Below are positions 38,481 through 50,179 of a stretch of 64,000 nucleotides of DNA, piece by piece. A program made the position numbers and the translations under genes. Position 1 is the stretch's first letter. Each line of letters starts with the position of its first letter. This DNA comes from Onchocerca lupi (taxonomy: Eukaryota > Nematoda > Chromadorea > Rhabditida > Onchocercidae): positions 1 through 64,000 of the forward strand of contig JAOVVO010000436.1 in NCBI GenBank assembly GCA_028564675.1. Reading direction: 5' to 3'. The notes under the pieces were generated by a model that saw only the letters and a program-made list of their open reading frames with translations, ran no database searches and was not told the origin of the DNA.

Positions 38481-40698
38481 CTATAGGTTTGCAGTTATCG
38501 AACTCTTTGATGAAAAAGTAATGAATTTATTGCATATCTGCCGCATTTTGATAAGCCGTATATTATTACTCATATCAATTTCACCTTTATTATTTGGTTC
38601 AATGATATGACTAATGAATGTTTTAGGCACATATTACCTCATGATGTAGTCGCCAGACATCAAAATTCAGTGTTAAGTGATAAACAAATGGAACAGGAGT
38701 TGAGAAACTTAGATAATCCAGTAGTGATATACTTCCATGGCAATTCTTTTGACCGGTTCATCTGTTATTATATATTTATTTAAACAAAAAAAAATTTTTT
38801 TTCCTTCAATTTAAATGCAATTTTGATAATTAAAATTGTTTGATTTTCTATATTACCAGGTATTTTATAGAACAGAATCAAGTCGCTGTGGATTGTATAA
38901 TTTATTGGCTCGTACTGGTTTTCATGTATTAGCTTTAGATTATCGTGGTATATCTTCTTTTTTTTTTTTTGTTTGTTTGTTCGCATAGTCTCTCTATGAA
39001 GATTAATGTTGTTTTAATTCTTTCATCACTTCGATTTTTGACATCAGATATAGAAATGAGTAGTCCCATCAGAATTTTTTCCTGATTTTTATCACTAAAC
39101 TTGAAAACTTCAAGAAATGTATTAATTTAACAGTTTTTAATAGGATATGGTGACTCAAATGGTTGGCCAAGTGAAGAGGGTTTAATTGAGGATGCGGTGG
39201 AGATATTTATCTACGCTAAACGTCTTTCCCTTTCAACTAATATATTTTTATGGGGACATTCAATGGGGACGGCGTATGTTTTTTGCATCATTCTGACAGA
39301 TCTTTCAACAAATTCTTGAAGTCAGATCATCAAACTTTGTCTATAATACTGGCAGATTACCTTGGTTGAAATGTTGCAATTTGCTTTCCACATTTTTATC
39401 AATTCATTTGTAATTGTGTAAATTGATGTTTCATAGTCATTTATGATATCATTTATTTGATTAAGAATGTGATTCGTTTTTATTTTTTAGTTTGAAATTA
39501 GAGTTTTTTTTTTTCGCGGTAATTTTTCGATCCAAAAGTAAATAGGATTGAAATTCTTGATTTAGGATCTTTTCTTAAAAAGATAAGACTGAAAACATTT
39601 TATTGTTTATTTATACAAGTGAGCTTTTTTATCGATTATTTAATTCATCGTATGATCATTTCTTGTCTTTAATCAGTTTATTGCAGATTTATAATTTAGA
39701 TTATCCAGTTCATATATCGTTAAAATAAGTTTTAATTTACTTTGTGTTTAATTTACTTTAGAATTGCAACAGCACTTGCGAGGGAGCTTAGTGAACGAGG
39801 ATTACCGCCAGCTGGTTTAATCTTAGAATCACCATTCAACAATCTTCATGATGTTGTTACTTATCATCCATATTCAGTACCATTTCGTTGGTTACCATGG
39901 TTTGAAAAAATGATATTAGGATCATTAAGTAAATCTGGTTTGGATATGAGCACTGATGAACGCATCACAAGGTATGTTTTAGCGAAATATTTCATTTAAT
40001 CGTTTGAAAATTAAAACTTTATACTTAAATATAAAATTATGTTTTGTAGGAGAAATAAAGCATTGCTATATGCAGTAAATTAGACAAGATGACAAGAAAA
40101 ATAAACGCTAAGAATGATAATTATCCATGTGATGGTATACAAGATATTAAATGAGTATTTTATTCGATATACCATCTAATATATAAATAAATTTGTGATT
40201 TTTGTTGATACTTGAATTGAGAAATTCATTATAGGGTAGATTGTCCAATATTAATATTGCATGCCGAGGATGATCACATTATTCCGCTAAAATTGGCTCG
40301 TAAATTATATAAATGTGCGCATGCTGCCTATCGTGATGTGGCATTCAAGAAATTCGATGCAAGCCGCAAATTTCACCACAAATTTATCTATCTCGCTGAT
40401 GAGCTACCTGGAATGTTAACGTAAGTTTTACTTTATTTACAAATTTTGAAAAGGAAGGTAACATAAAAATTTTTGTTAAATGTTTTGAAACAAATATTAA
40501 AACAGCGAATATTTTAGCTTATCTCTGGCTGATTATGGAAACATTTGTGATATGCTATATAAAATTACATAAATAAAGTATATATTATTTAGTAATCTTA
40601 TTAGCTTTTACAGAGATTGGCTGCAATCATCAATTTTACCATTAATCCACTGTGTGGTATCATCACGATTAAGCTTTTTTGTTGCTTCAAAAATATAA
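37823..40698 (+). CDS. ABHD12: ABHD12-type alpha/beta hydrolase (lysophospholipase-like)
   Basis: Mammalian ABHD12 is an ER membrane lysophosphatidylserine and monoacylglycerol lipase with a lumenal active site. Eight exons (37823-37928, 38126-38231, 38627-38755, 38871-38947, 39144-39273, 39762-39971, 40235-40420, 40614-40698) keep frame and give 342 aa. An N-terminal membrane anchor (residues 6-34) is followed by FLNFVKIPY. The oxyanion region is YFHGN, and the nucleophile elbow GHSMG places Ser179. LILESPFNNL, ILHAEDDHIIP (acid Asp265 or Asp266) and FHHKFIY (His301) complete the triad. Motif order and spacing fit ABHD12 rather than ABHD13. The N-terminus is shorter than the roughly 400-aa human protein. 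The chosen ATG is the first after TTATTTAG, and an in-frame ATG at 37796 would add nine residues. The last exon is weakly conserved. The gene lies 1.3 kb behind CAND1 on the same strand. Confidence 0.9.
38435..38478 (+). repeat. 44-base poly-T run in an intron
   Basis: An unbroken T run of about 44 bases lies in the hydrolase intron 38232-38626, about 150 bases before the exon 3 acceptor. Its length may be an assembly estimate. The acceptor itself (TTTTAG at 38621-38626) is separate from it. Confidence 0.8.
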
Positions 40699-42298
40699 GT
40701 TTCAGGCAATTCAGAGAGAAGTGTGTTTTTAAAGTGAAAAGGTTGGAGCAATGAAAAGAACGACTGCTCGATTCTGACCATATTAAGTTCTAAAATTTGC
40801 GATTATTGGGTTGTGAAATCTGGCCATTCCGAACATTTATTCATTTCGTTTTATCTGTTTATTAATTTAAAATTTTTATTTTCTAAATTTGAAAAATCAT
40901 TTGTTCCGTTTTGAATTTTGCCAGTTGTTTGATGTATAGTTTGTGGAAACTATTAGAGATTATAGTTATTTCTAGATATTGAGGTTGCAGTCCTTATCAG
41001 TTAGAATAATTCTAGTCCAGTGTTCTTTCAACAAAATCTCTATAAAAGGAAAACAAAAAGCTTGGTCAGATATCAGCAAAATATTGAATTGAGAAAGTGG
41101 AAATATTCCGCAGAGAAAATTTGATATTTCAACAAATTTCAAATATTTGGAAAAATTTTTGAAAGATTTTAATTCTTCAAAAATTTTTATTAGATTTATG
41201 TTAAAGAATCCTTAGTAACCCTGTTTCATATAAGTATATCTTTTGGATTAGCTTCTGCGTATCCTTCTTTAATTATCATGTATTATTATACTTTAGAGAT
41301 AATATATTCTCAATAATCTGGATATCAATATTAAATATTTCTTGGAAGTATGATCATTACTTTTTATCATCTTTCTTCAATCATTATACATTTCGTAATA
41401 TATTGGTATTGATATATTTTGCAATTAAATTGCTTCCTTATCAAGTAATCTTTAATCCACCACTTGTTTCTTTTTACTACTCGAGTAATACTATATATGT
41501 ATGCTGTTTGCTTGCGTTCTTATCATCTTTAGTAATTAATTAAGACCAGAGTGATATCTTGATTGTTTATTCTTCCTTGTACCATTATCATCAGGCAGTC
41601 AAACTAAGCTTGCAAATGCAATATTGGCAAAAAGAAAAAAAAGGAGAATTAATCTAATTTCATTAATTATAAATCAATTAATATCATCTAATTTTAACTT
41701 ATAGGTTTGATTTTATTGATTACTAATCAATTAATCAAATTTCTCTTACTTTGTCTGTCTTATATATTTTTTGGAAGTTACTTTAAACAACTTTAATCTT
41801 TTTTGCGATGTAAAGAGTAATTAAGAATTTAATAAAGACTAATAAGATATACGTTTTTGTTTGCATGAGGAATATCCCTATATTATATGTAGGAAAATGG
41901 AGGCTTTTGAAAATTTAAATTAATTAGATTATTTCTGTAGAGGTTTGATTTTTTATTTTTATGAAAGTTTGCAAAATTTCATTGCTTTTTCCATTTATTG
42001 ATTCTTCTTCCTGAATGAAATTTTATATTATATGTTAAATATTTGCTTAGATTTAGAGTCCATTTTTTTTTTCTTTTTAACTGAAAGATACTATATAAGA
42101 ATGAAGATAACATGGTAGACTAAAATTCAACGAAAGAAAAATTTGATGGTGTTAGATTAATTAGCATTAATAAATTAGGAGGATTGCACACTTTCATGGA
42201 ATAAAAAATATACCATCATAAACATATAAATTAGATCGATTTTTCCAGAATTATTATGCACATTTGTTAATTAGCTTTCCATCCTAATTGGAAACGAT
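40699..42298. other. intergenic stretch, hydrolase to FERRY3
   Basis: No exon or RNA gene is supported. The sequence is uniformly AT-rich with ATTAATTA-type words. A TTTTTCCAG at about 42241-42249 lies 50 bases upstream of the next start codon and may be its spliced-leader acceptor. Confidence 0.55.
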
Positions 42299-45200
42299 AT
42301 GATCTCTAATGTAACATCGGAAAGTGCTGATAAAAAACAGATAAGGAAATTCGAATATACAGCGAAATATCAAACATTAGAACAGAAAGTTTCTTATGAC
42401 GCGGAAATTCCACTTACCGATGAACATCCAATTGATGAGATAATATCTCATATTTATGTAACAAATAAAATATTACCATTGTTTTACAAAGGTAAGAGTT
42501 TTGCTGTTTGTTTAATTATCAACCGTAGTCAATGTTTTTGTTTAACAAAAAATAAAAAATATGAGTGATTTGTTTAGTATATGTCTATGAAAGAAGATTA
42601 TTTTCGATTAATTTTTTTGATATTCGAATTGAAATTTTCATATTGTTTTACGTCACATATCCATTCATTATGTATATGATTTTTAATAATTTTTAGTACA
42701 TTTATGGAAACTTTTTGTAATAAATTCAAGATGTAGTTTTACCATATTTTCGGGCTAAATTCCGGCAAAGACGAATAATAAGTTGGCAAAGGTTATAATT
42801 TCCTATCAAGAAAAATTCTTATTTTGCGTGCAATCTTTTTATTACTATCAGAAAAAAAAATCAAAGTATATGAATCCATTCAATTAATCAAATTTAATTA
42901 AATTAAATGGGACATTTGTCACAATATTCGTCGCATTCAACTAAATTGAACATTGAATTTAATTAATTTTAACTAATTAAACAGATTCACGTGGTCTTGG
43001 TTGTTTTTTTTTCGAAAAGTTTCATGAAACTGCTCGAAGTTTCTTGGTAATTTGTTATGATTTTTGTTATTTTTTTTAAAAATATTCTTGTTCAATATTT
43101 ACGTGTTTCTAGATGTTGCAAATGCATTTCATCGTTTTATTGATGAAGAGACGTGGAAATATGAAACGGAAATTGGTGATGCCATTGTCAGTGCATTTCT
43201 AGATGAAACAGATAGTACAAGCGATCCACCGTATGTTCAGGAATTTTCCAAGGTAGAATTATTGGTTTAAAATCCGACATTCTCTTTTTCTCCAGGTAAT
43301 ATGATAATTTGTGAAAATCTTTGATACATTTAGGATAGAATTAATTTTTTTTTGCGAAGTTTTAAGAAGTTAAGTATTTTCTTTTTTTTTTTTGTTGTAC
43401 TAGACGATTTTCTGTTGCATGTTATTATTGGAAATTATTTTAGATTACTGCATAGTTTCAGAAAGCAAATGATGTGAAATCATGTGAAGCTCTTGAATTC
43501 GCTAATCAGTTCCAATTTATTATGCAAAATTCATCACCCGAAAGGTTGAAAATAATCATCGCATTGGAAAGAAAAATGGAAAATGAGGTATACGCATTTT
43601 AATTTGTTAAATCTGAAAACGATAGAGCAAAACTGAAATAATGAATTATTTTTACCATTTTTTGGTTCAATTATTTTTGTGTTTGCTAATTCAGTGTTGA
43701 AATTTCATTATTATTTATTAATTTTCATATCTTGAGTTTTACATTGTTTCAGTTTTGTTTCTTAATTTCCATTTTAAGATGTCATCTTTGATACGTGCTC
43801 GAGATTTCGAACTTGATCGAATGTATCGTAAATGTGAGCAAGCAGTGACTGCTAGTATCACAAAAGATGATCGAGTTATACCTGAAAGTGGACAACAATT
43901 GAGCCGCTTGAATGAACAAATACGAGTTAGGCTTCTTTATAATAACTAATAGTTTAAGGTAGTTGATTGTTAGACTTTCATTTAATCATCAGTCGTTAGA
44001 GATTTTCATGTAACTCAAGCGATGGTATCAGGTAATTCTTGACAATTCCTTAGCAATAATGGTTGTAATGCTGATCGATTATTGAGTTTTTCTTGTGGGA
44101 TTTTATCTCATTTCGATGGGAGATTCTTAGGTGGATTTTAAGTATTTAATTAGTAAAAGATGGTTAAAATCAGCATGAAAACGAGGAATAATAATGTCTT
44201 CATATATTTATCGTATTTTGCTCATAAATATTATCACTCGAAACTCAGCCATTAGTAATTCTATTCGTTAAGCTTTTCTATTTGGAATTTATTTGAGGCA
44301 TATAATTTCAGGAAACTGCTAAAAATTATGTCGAACAAATTCGTACTTTAACATCATGGCAACGTAAATTCTATCGAAATTTGATCCGAACTTTATACGA
44401 GCATGATGAATTTCCGGTTGAAGTAGAATCCGCTTTATCTGGTGATGCGATTCCAGTTAAAAGGTATTTATTTCGATATATTTTTCCTTTTGGTCAATTT
44501 AAAGATAATTTTCCAGAAGATTTTGCCTAGCAATTGCTTAAGGAGTTATTTTACTTCGGAATGCATGAACTCTAAATTCATATTACCTTAAAACATTGAC
44601 AATTTTTTCGTACATAGGGCGGATGAGACATTTAATCAAGATATTATTTTAAAAAGTGAAATACTGTCAGACTTGAATAACTCACAGTAAATGATAATAA
44701 TAATTTGAAATGAATAAAATAGATGAAGAGTTATAATAAAAAGTATTCATATTTCCCTTTGCATAATTAATTTGATGTGTTTTGATTTCTTTTATATTGT
44801 TTATTTTAATCGAATTTTAATCTTGTATTGTATAATGATTCAATATTTTCGAAAAATTTTACTTTTTTTCATAAATTATTCGATTTAATAAATTAGTAGG
44901 AGAGGAAATACTGGATCTATCTATTAATGGCTTATAGCGGTTTAAGTAAGATACGCCTTGATTTGACTCTACAATATTGAAATCTAACTTATTTGAGATC
45001 TTTGCCAACAGCTTCAAGTCTCGATCCAGTCAAAACACAAACTAACTTTTCTTTGGATGAAAGCTTCACAATATATTTAGGTAATTCTCTTTTTTATACT
45101 TTGAAATTTCTGATTTATAACCTATGATTCATTTTATTGCTGTTACTAGGAATTATTGATTAGTTTATATATATATATTTTTTTAGTATCTTAAACATAT

Positions 45201-48200
45201 CGCGTCATTTATGTTTACTATCAGCGGCTAACATTTTTTCTGCTTGTCTTGTTTCTTATTTTTGGTTTGATCAGTTTTTCGGTGACCCAAAAAATACGAT
45301 ACTGTTTGAGCAATTTTCTCATATCATTTCTCATCCTTCGTAAGAGATATTATGGAGATTTTGGATATATTCAAATTAAGAAGTGTAATCGAATTTCGGA
45401 TAATTTAGGTGCCCAGTTAAAAACGATGCATAATGCTCGACTGTTGACTTCACCAAGTTTGACAGACCTGTGTCGACCTCCTCTATTCTTTGATGATGAT
45501 GCTTCTGCTACACGGCGATTGCAGATGAATCTTACTTTGTATGGTAGAAATTTAAGTAGCCTGATACTTCTTGTGGAGCGGGACCCTATGTTCCACTTCA
45601 ATGAACGAACAGGTTATATTTTTGTGCTTTTTAAAATTTCCTTTGGTCTTAAATTTGACGGCAGTAGTATCCTTCAATTCATTTATGTAGGGAAATATTA
45701 TCACTGTCGTCTTATTATATTGTGTATGATTTTTTATAGATTCAGAAAAATTTTCTTCAAGCAAATGTTCCTTTTTTTCCTTTTTCTTCTTTTTTTTTTT
45801 ACTCGGGAAATATTTGAAATTGATTGATAGTTTAATAATTGTAAGAAATTTTCAGATTTTTTTAGACTGTGTGAACATTCCACTGAACTTCATTTTGAAT
45901 CACTTGAAGATCAATTAAAACAAATAAATCCATTGGTAAGTTTATTCCATGAAACATATTTTTAATACTTATTTTAAATCAGGCAATATCTTCTGCTTTA
46001 TGAGTGATATCCAGTTATCGAATGTTTTTTACGCTATGTTTCATTTATCTTTAAATGCATTATTATATGTGCCAGATAATTTTATTTCGCGATTCAACAT
46101 CTTTTGATTGCTGTGGATTAAAATAGGAAATCAAATCAATTTGTTTTGATTCAGAAAAATCAGCAGTTATTGATTTGTTTAAAGGAGAAAAAATGAGACT
46201 TTCTCTTGGTACTTGATGAAGTAAACAACAGAATATGATACTTTATATCGCAATATCTAGTTTTGAAATCATCAATTGAAAAAATGTCTATGAGTTATAT
46301 TTTTGGTTGCTGTAAGAACGGGTGTGATATCTGCAAATAATTTTGAAATTGAGTCGTGTAAAAGAGTGCGTGCTCTAATTATTGTGTGATAAAACAGGGT
46401 AGTATGAAATATTTATAGAAGAGGAAATAAATATGGCGTCACACATCGATGAAATCGAAAAAAGAGAAGAAAAAAAAAAAAAAGGAAATTCTCGATTTAT
46501 GCATGTTAAAAAATGCATTGTCAGAGATTACGTTAGAGCGTTAAGTAAATAATACAATGCGTAAATTCTATAATTCTATTATATTACGATTGATGACTTA
46601 TTGATAGAATATTAGAATTGATACTTGGTGATATTTTTCATGGATAAGGTCATTTTATTTCACCTTTTTTTTTTTCTCCTAAGATTCCGGAAGCAAGAAA
46701 AGATGTTCATCGTGAAATAAATGGTGATGATGAGTCATTACTTCCAATTGGTAGTTTATATGTTACTCGACATTCCAATCTTTCTTCAGTTCAGGTTTGC
46801 ATCATTAATTACTTCTTTTTTATTTAATTTGTTGGGTTTGTATGCTTCATTTATGATTTTTTTTTTTGGTGACTGGAATGAACCAATATCGCTAGGCAAA
46901 ATTTTCTAGACAATTAATTTTAAATTAATAAAATACATTGAAGAGAATACTTTTTGATTGGAGTTATATCACCAGATAGAATAGATTCGGCTTCAGCCGC
47001 AAATTCATCCTATTATTCATTTATTTACCATAAAAATAACAACTTATTCATCACTGCAAAATAGGAAAAAATTGGCTCATAGTAATTTTTATTTCTATTA
47101 ATTTACATAAATTCTGCTTTGGTCTTTAATAACTTTTATGTTTATTGATATATTTTATCTCTGTCTATGTCTAAAACTTATCACACAGTGACTGAAAATT
47201 TTTATTATCGCGTGAAATTTTTATTACCGTGGAAAAATTTATCTTATGTGTGTTCATTATCATGGAAATTATCATGTGGAGATTTGTAGAACAAATATCA
47301 AATCTTATTGATTTAGTGATTTAGACGGCTGATGATTACATAATATAGGTTTGCTACATGCATAAATATAGGTAACGCGTATGACACGTGGATGGAATTT
47401 TAGAAAGAAAACGCTCTTTTAATAAATCAAGTATTATTTTTGCAAAAATCAAAGAAATAAGTTCGTATCATTTGAAGAAATCGTGAATTATTCTAGGTTA
47501 TTTATCATTTGGTTGTGGATAAATCTTTGGAAGACGATGAAATTTCCAGTAGGTAAGGAAGCAATCTTTTGCGTATGTGTCGTATTTTTTTTTCTCAGAA
47601 AATTAGAGATCTCATTCATTTAATTGACAAAATTTTAATGACAGATGAATAATTTGAAGTTTTATAAGACGAACCGATATTTTCATTAATTTTTTTTTAA
47701 TTCTTCGATTTACTTTGCTTCTTAATATAATGAAGATTTACTTTTTTTTCCAAATGATCAGTCTCTCTTGCTGCTTTACAGGAGAATCAAAATTTTATTA
47801 TCTATGCAGAAAACAATAGGCAGTTGGTTTTTTTTTTCTGTTTTTACCAACTGCTTATCAGTCACTAGGATTACTGATAATATTCTGATATCTATCAGTA
47901 TTTTTAAGATTTACTAAGTCGAAATTTTTAACGTAATTCAAAATACACATTAGCTTCTTTCTTCTTTCTTTTGAGACATCCGTGCATTAATGGTTTACGA
48001 AATGCTATTCGATTATCAGCTAAATGTGGTGTAACAACATTTATCATACCCCTATTACTTGTCGGGAAAGTAAAAGAGGTAAAGTTTTCGAGAATAACTT
48101 GAAAATGATTTTTTTGGACTCGAAAATTTTCCAAACAATTTTGTTTTTCGAATCCAAAAAAAAAATGCATCATTTTATATAGTTTTTTTTTCTTTTTTTT

Positions 48201-48621
48201 TGTTTTCTTCCTTTTAAAAGAAATCTTCTCTGAACTATTATCAGTTGAAAAAATAAATGTTTCCCAATGTCTCGTTAATTTATTCGTAATACATCTGATA
48301 TCCAAACTGAATGAATTTTTGCAATCCTATTTTGAATTTAATCCCTGTCAAATTTAAGTATTTTCTAAATATGCGTTCAAATTGCAGCATATGACGCCAA
48401 ATTGGTGTATGAAGCGAGCTGAGCTGATTTTCAAATGCGTGAAAGGATTCATGATGGAAGCTTGTTCCGGTAGTTCAACCGCTGGTGGTGGCCCTCCTAC
48501 AGCTACAACGCATTTTAATGTCAATTTTGTTCTACCAGAAGATTTACAAAAGATCACTTATACTGAAATTTTAGAATTGTTCCCAACGATATTCCATATG
48601 GTACCCTCAGTAATTATGTGA
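42299..48621 (+). CDS. FERRY3: FERRY3 (C12orf4) orthologue, FERRY Rab5-effector subunit
   Basis: In mammals FERRY is a five-subunit complex that binds active Rab5 on early endosomes and carries mRNAs; C12orf4 is one of its core subunits. Twelve exons (42299-42491, 43113-43252, 43462-43587, 43779-43925, 44312-44463, 45019-45080, 45409-45612, 45856-45935, 46684-46794, 47497-47552, 47976-48078, 48388-48621) keep frame and give 535 aa, near the human 552. The family blocks are LDESFTIYLGAQLKTMHN in the middle, LYVTRHSNLSSVQVIYHLVVD, INGLRNAIRLSAKCGVTTF.IPLLLV and NWCMKRAELIFKCVKGFMME near the C-terminus. The N-terminal 250 residues are diverged, with helical, charged segments. A low-complexity insert (SGSSTAGGGPPTATT) interrupts the C-terminal domain. 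The exon 6 acceptor was taken at CTTCAAG (45018) because the nearer CAG breaks the frame. Confidence 0.92.
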
Positions 48622-50179
48622 ATAAACCAGCTTAATTATAGATATCTTGGCACTGCATAATATCATATTTCAACTTATAGTAAAACTCCTCAAGCGGTCA
48701 AATTTATTTGATGATCTGTCAACATCACTTAACTTATGACATTTCCACTTTATTTCATAAATGTCCTTACTTTTGATTTTTTTCTATTTTTTTGTCTTCT
48801 TTTAAAATACTTTTCTTTTTATCTCTCTTGATACTTTGGTTCATTTTCATGTTGCAGAAAATGGCTAAAATTCTTTAAAAAAAAAAAAAAAGAAGCAGCA
48901 AAATCTTACCAAAATAAATCAGTTTACATAAAATGTGTTTTTCATTTCTTGATTGTTCCCTATTCTCTTCCATCAATTATTTTCTTTTCCCACAAACATT
49001 TATTTGGCTACCGTTTCTCATTGATTTTATCATCCCATTTTACAAAACTTAATCTTTCATGCAAATTTGTTCAGTGATTAATTTTTTAACATGAAAAATG
49101 TAAATGGAAGTTCCTATTTAAAATGCAAAGGAAGGAATTTCAATTTTTTGATTGAATTTTTTAAGCGTAAGAAATTTTTTTTCAAAAATCATGTATATGT
49201 TCTTGTTTATAAATTCTGATATAATATTCAATAAAGCTCAGTTAGAATTTGATACACATTATATGAAATTCTAGAAAATATGGCCTTATTTCGCATTCCA
49301 GTGCACTATAAAACACGCATGTTACGTGTACAATAAAAAATTATACTTAATAATGACGGATAGAAATATGCAACTTCCAATACACACAATCAGTGTTAAA
49401 CTAAAATCTATTCAACATCTTAAAACTATAGTAATTAAAACAATTAGTACTTTCAGTTATGTTTCAAATTTTTTTCATTTTTTTTTCTTCAGAAAAAAAA
49501 ATAGAAACATACATTGTAAAATAAACTCAAATACGATACAATGCTTACTTGAAATTTTTAATTATTTCTGAAATTTCAATAATTTTCGCGAAATTCTCAA
49601 ATGGCATTTTTTAAAAATGATTTGAAAAGGAAAATTTTCTAATGGTATTTAAAAAAAAAAAAAAAAAACTAGAACTGCAAAACAGGTTTTTTTTTTCTTA
49701 TTCTTATCCTTCCTAATATATCATTTTATTTGTTAAGTTTTAAATTAATTTAAATATGAAAATTAATTATCTAAATATATATGAGTGTATGTATATATAA
49801 AAATTATCTACAAAGCAAAATTATTTATTTATTTTTGCTGATAGTTACAACATTTGTATTTCCGATGTGTGATTCATAATTGAAGAAAATTGATAAAATC
49901 CTGTTTGTGAAGTTTGTCTCCTCTTTCGTTTGTCCACTTAATGACGTCAAAAAGAATTACATTCAAATCTATATTCAAACAAAATTCCTCTCACCAATTT
50001 ATTTCATATACGTTCAAATTTTGATTCATCAAAATTTATTTCATCTTTAAATTCCAATAATATCAAATGATTTTGTCATTAGCATATTGGAATATTTTCG
50101 CCAATAAATTATTTGATTTCATTTTTATTTGAAGTATTTTAAATCAATCAACTAATTTGATTTAATTGAAGTTTAAATT
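48622..50179. other. FERRY3 3' region and upstream region of the secreted-protein gene
   Basis: No gene is supported. The stretch is rich in pyrimidine runs (48780-48880), A runs (48876-48893, 49651-49669) and short open frames of low-complexity composition. Several AATAAA words follow the FERRY3 stop, but none can be chosen as the cleavage signal. Confidence 0.5.

Noticed and set aside
45371..45601. 76-aa minus-strand open frame
   Set aside because: It is antisense to FERRY3 exon 45409-45612.
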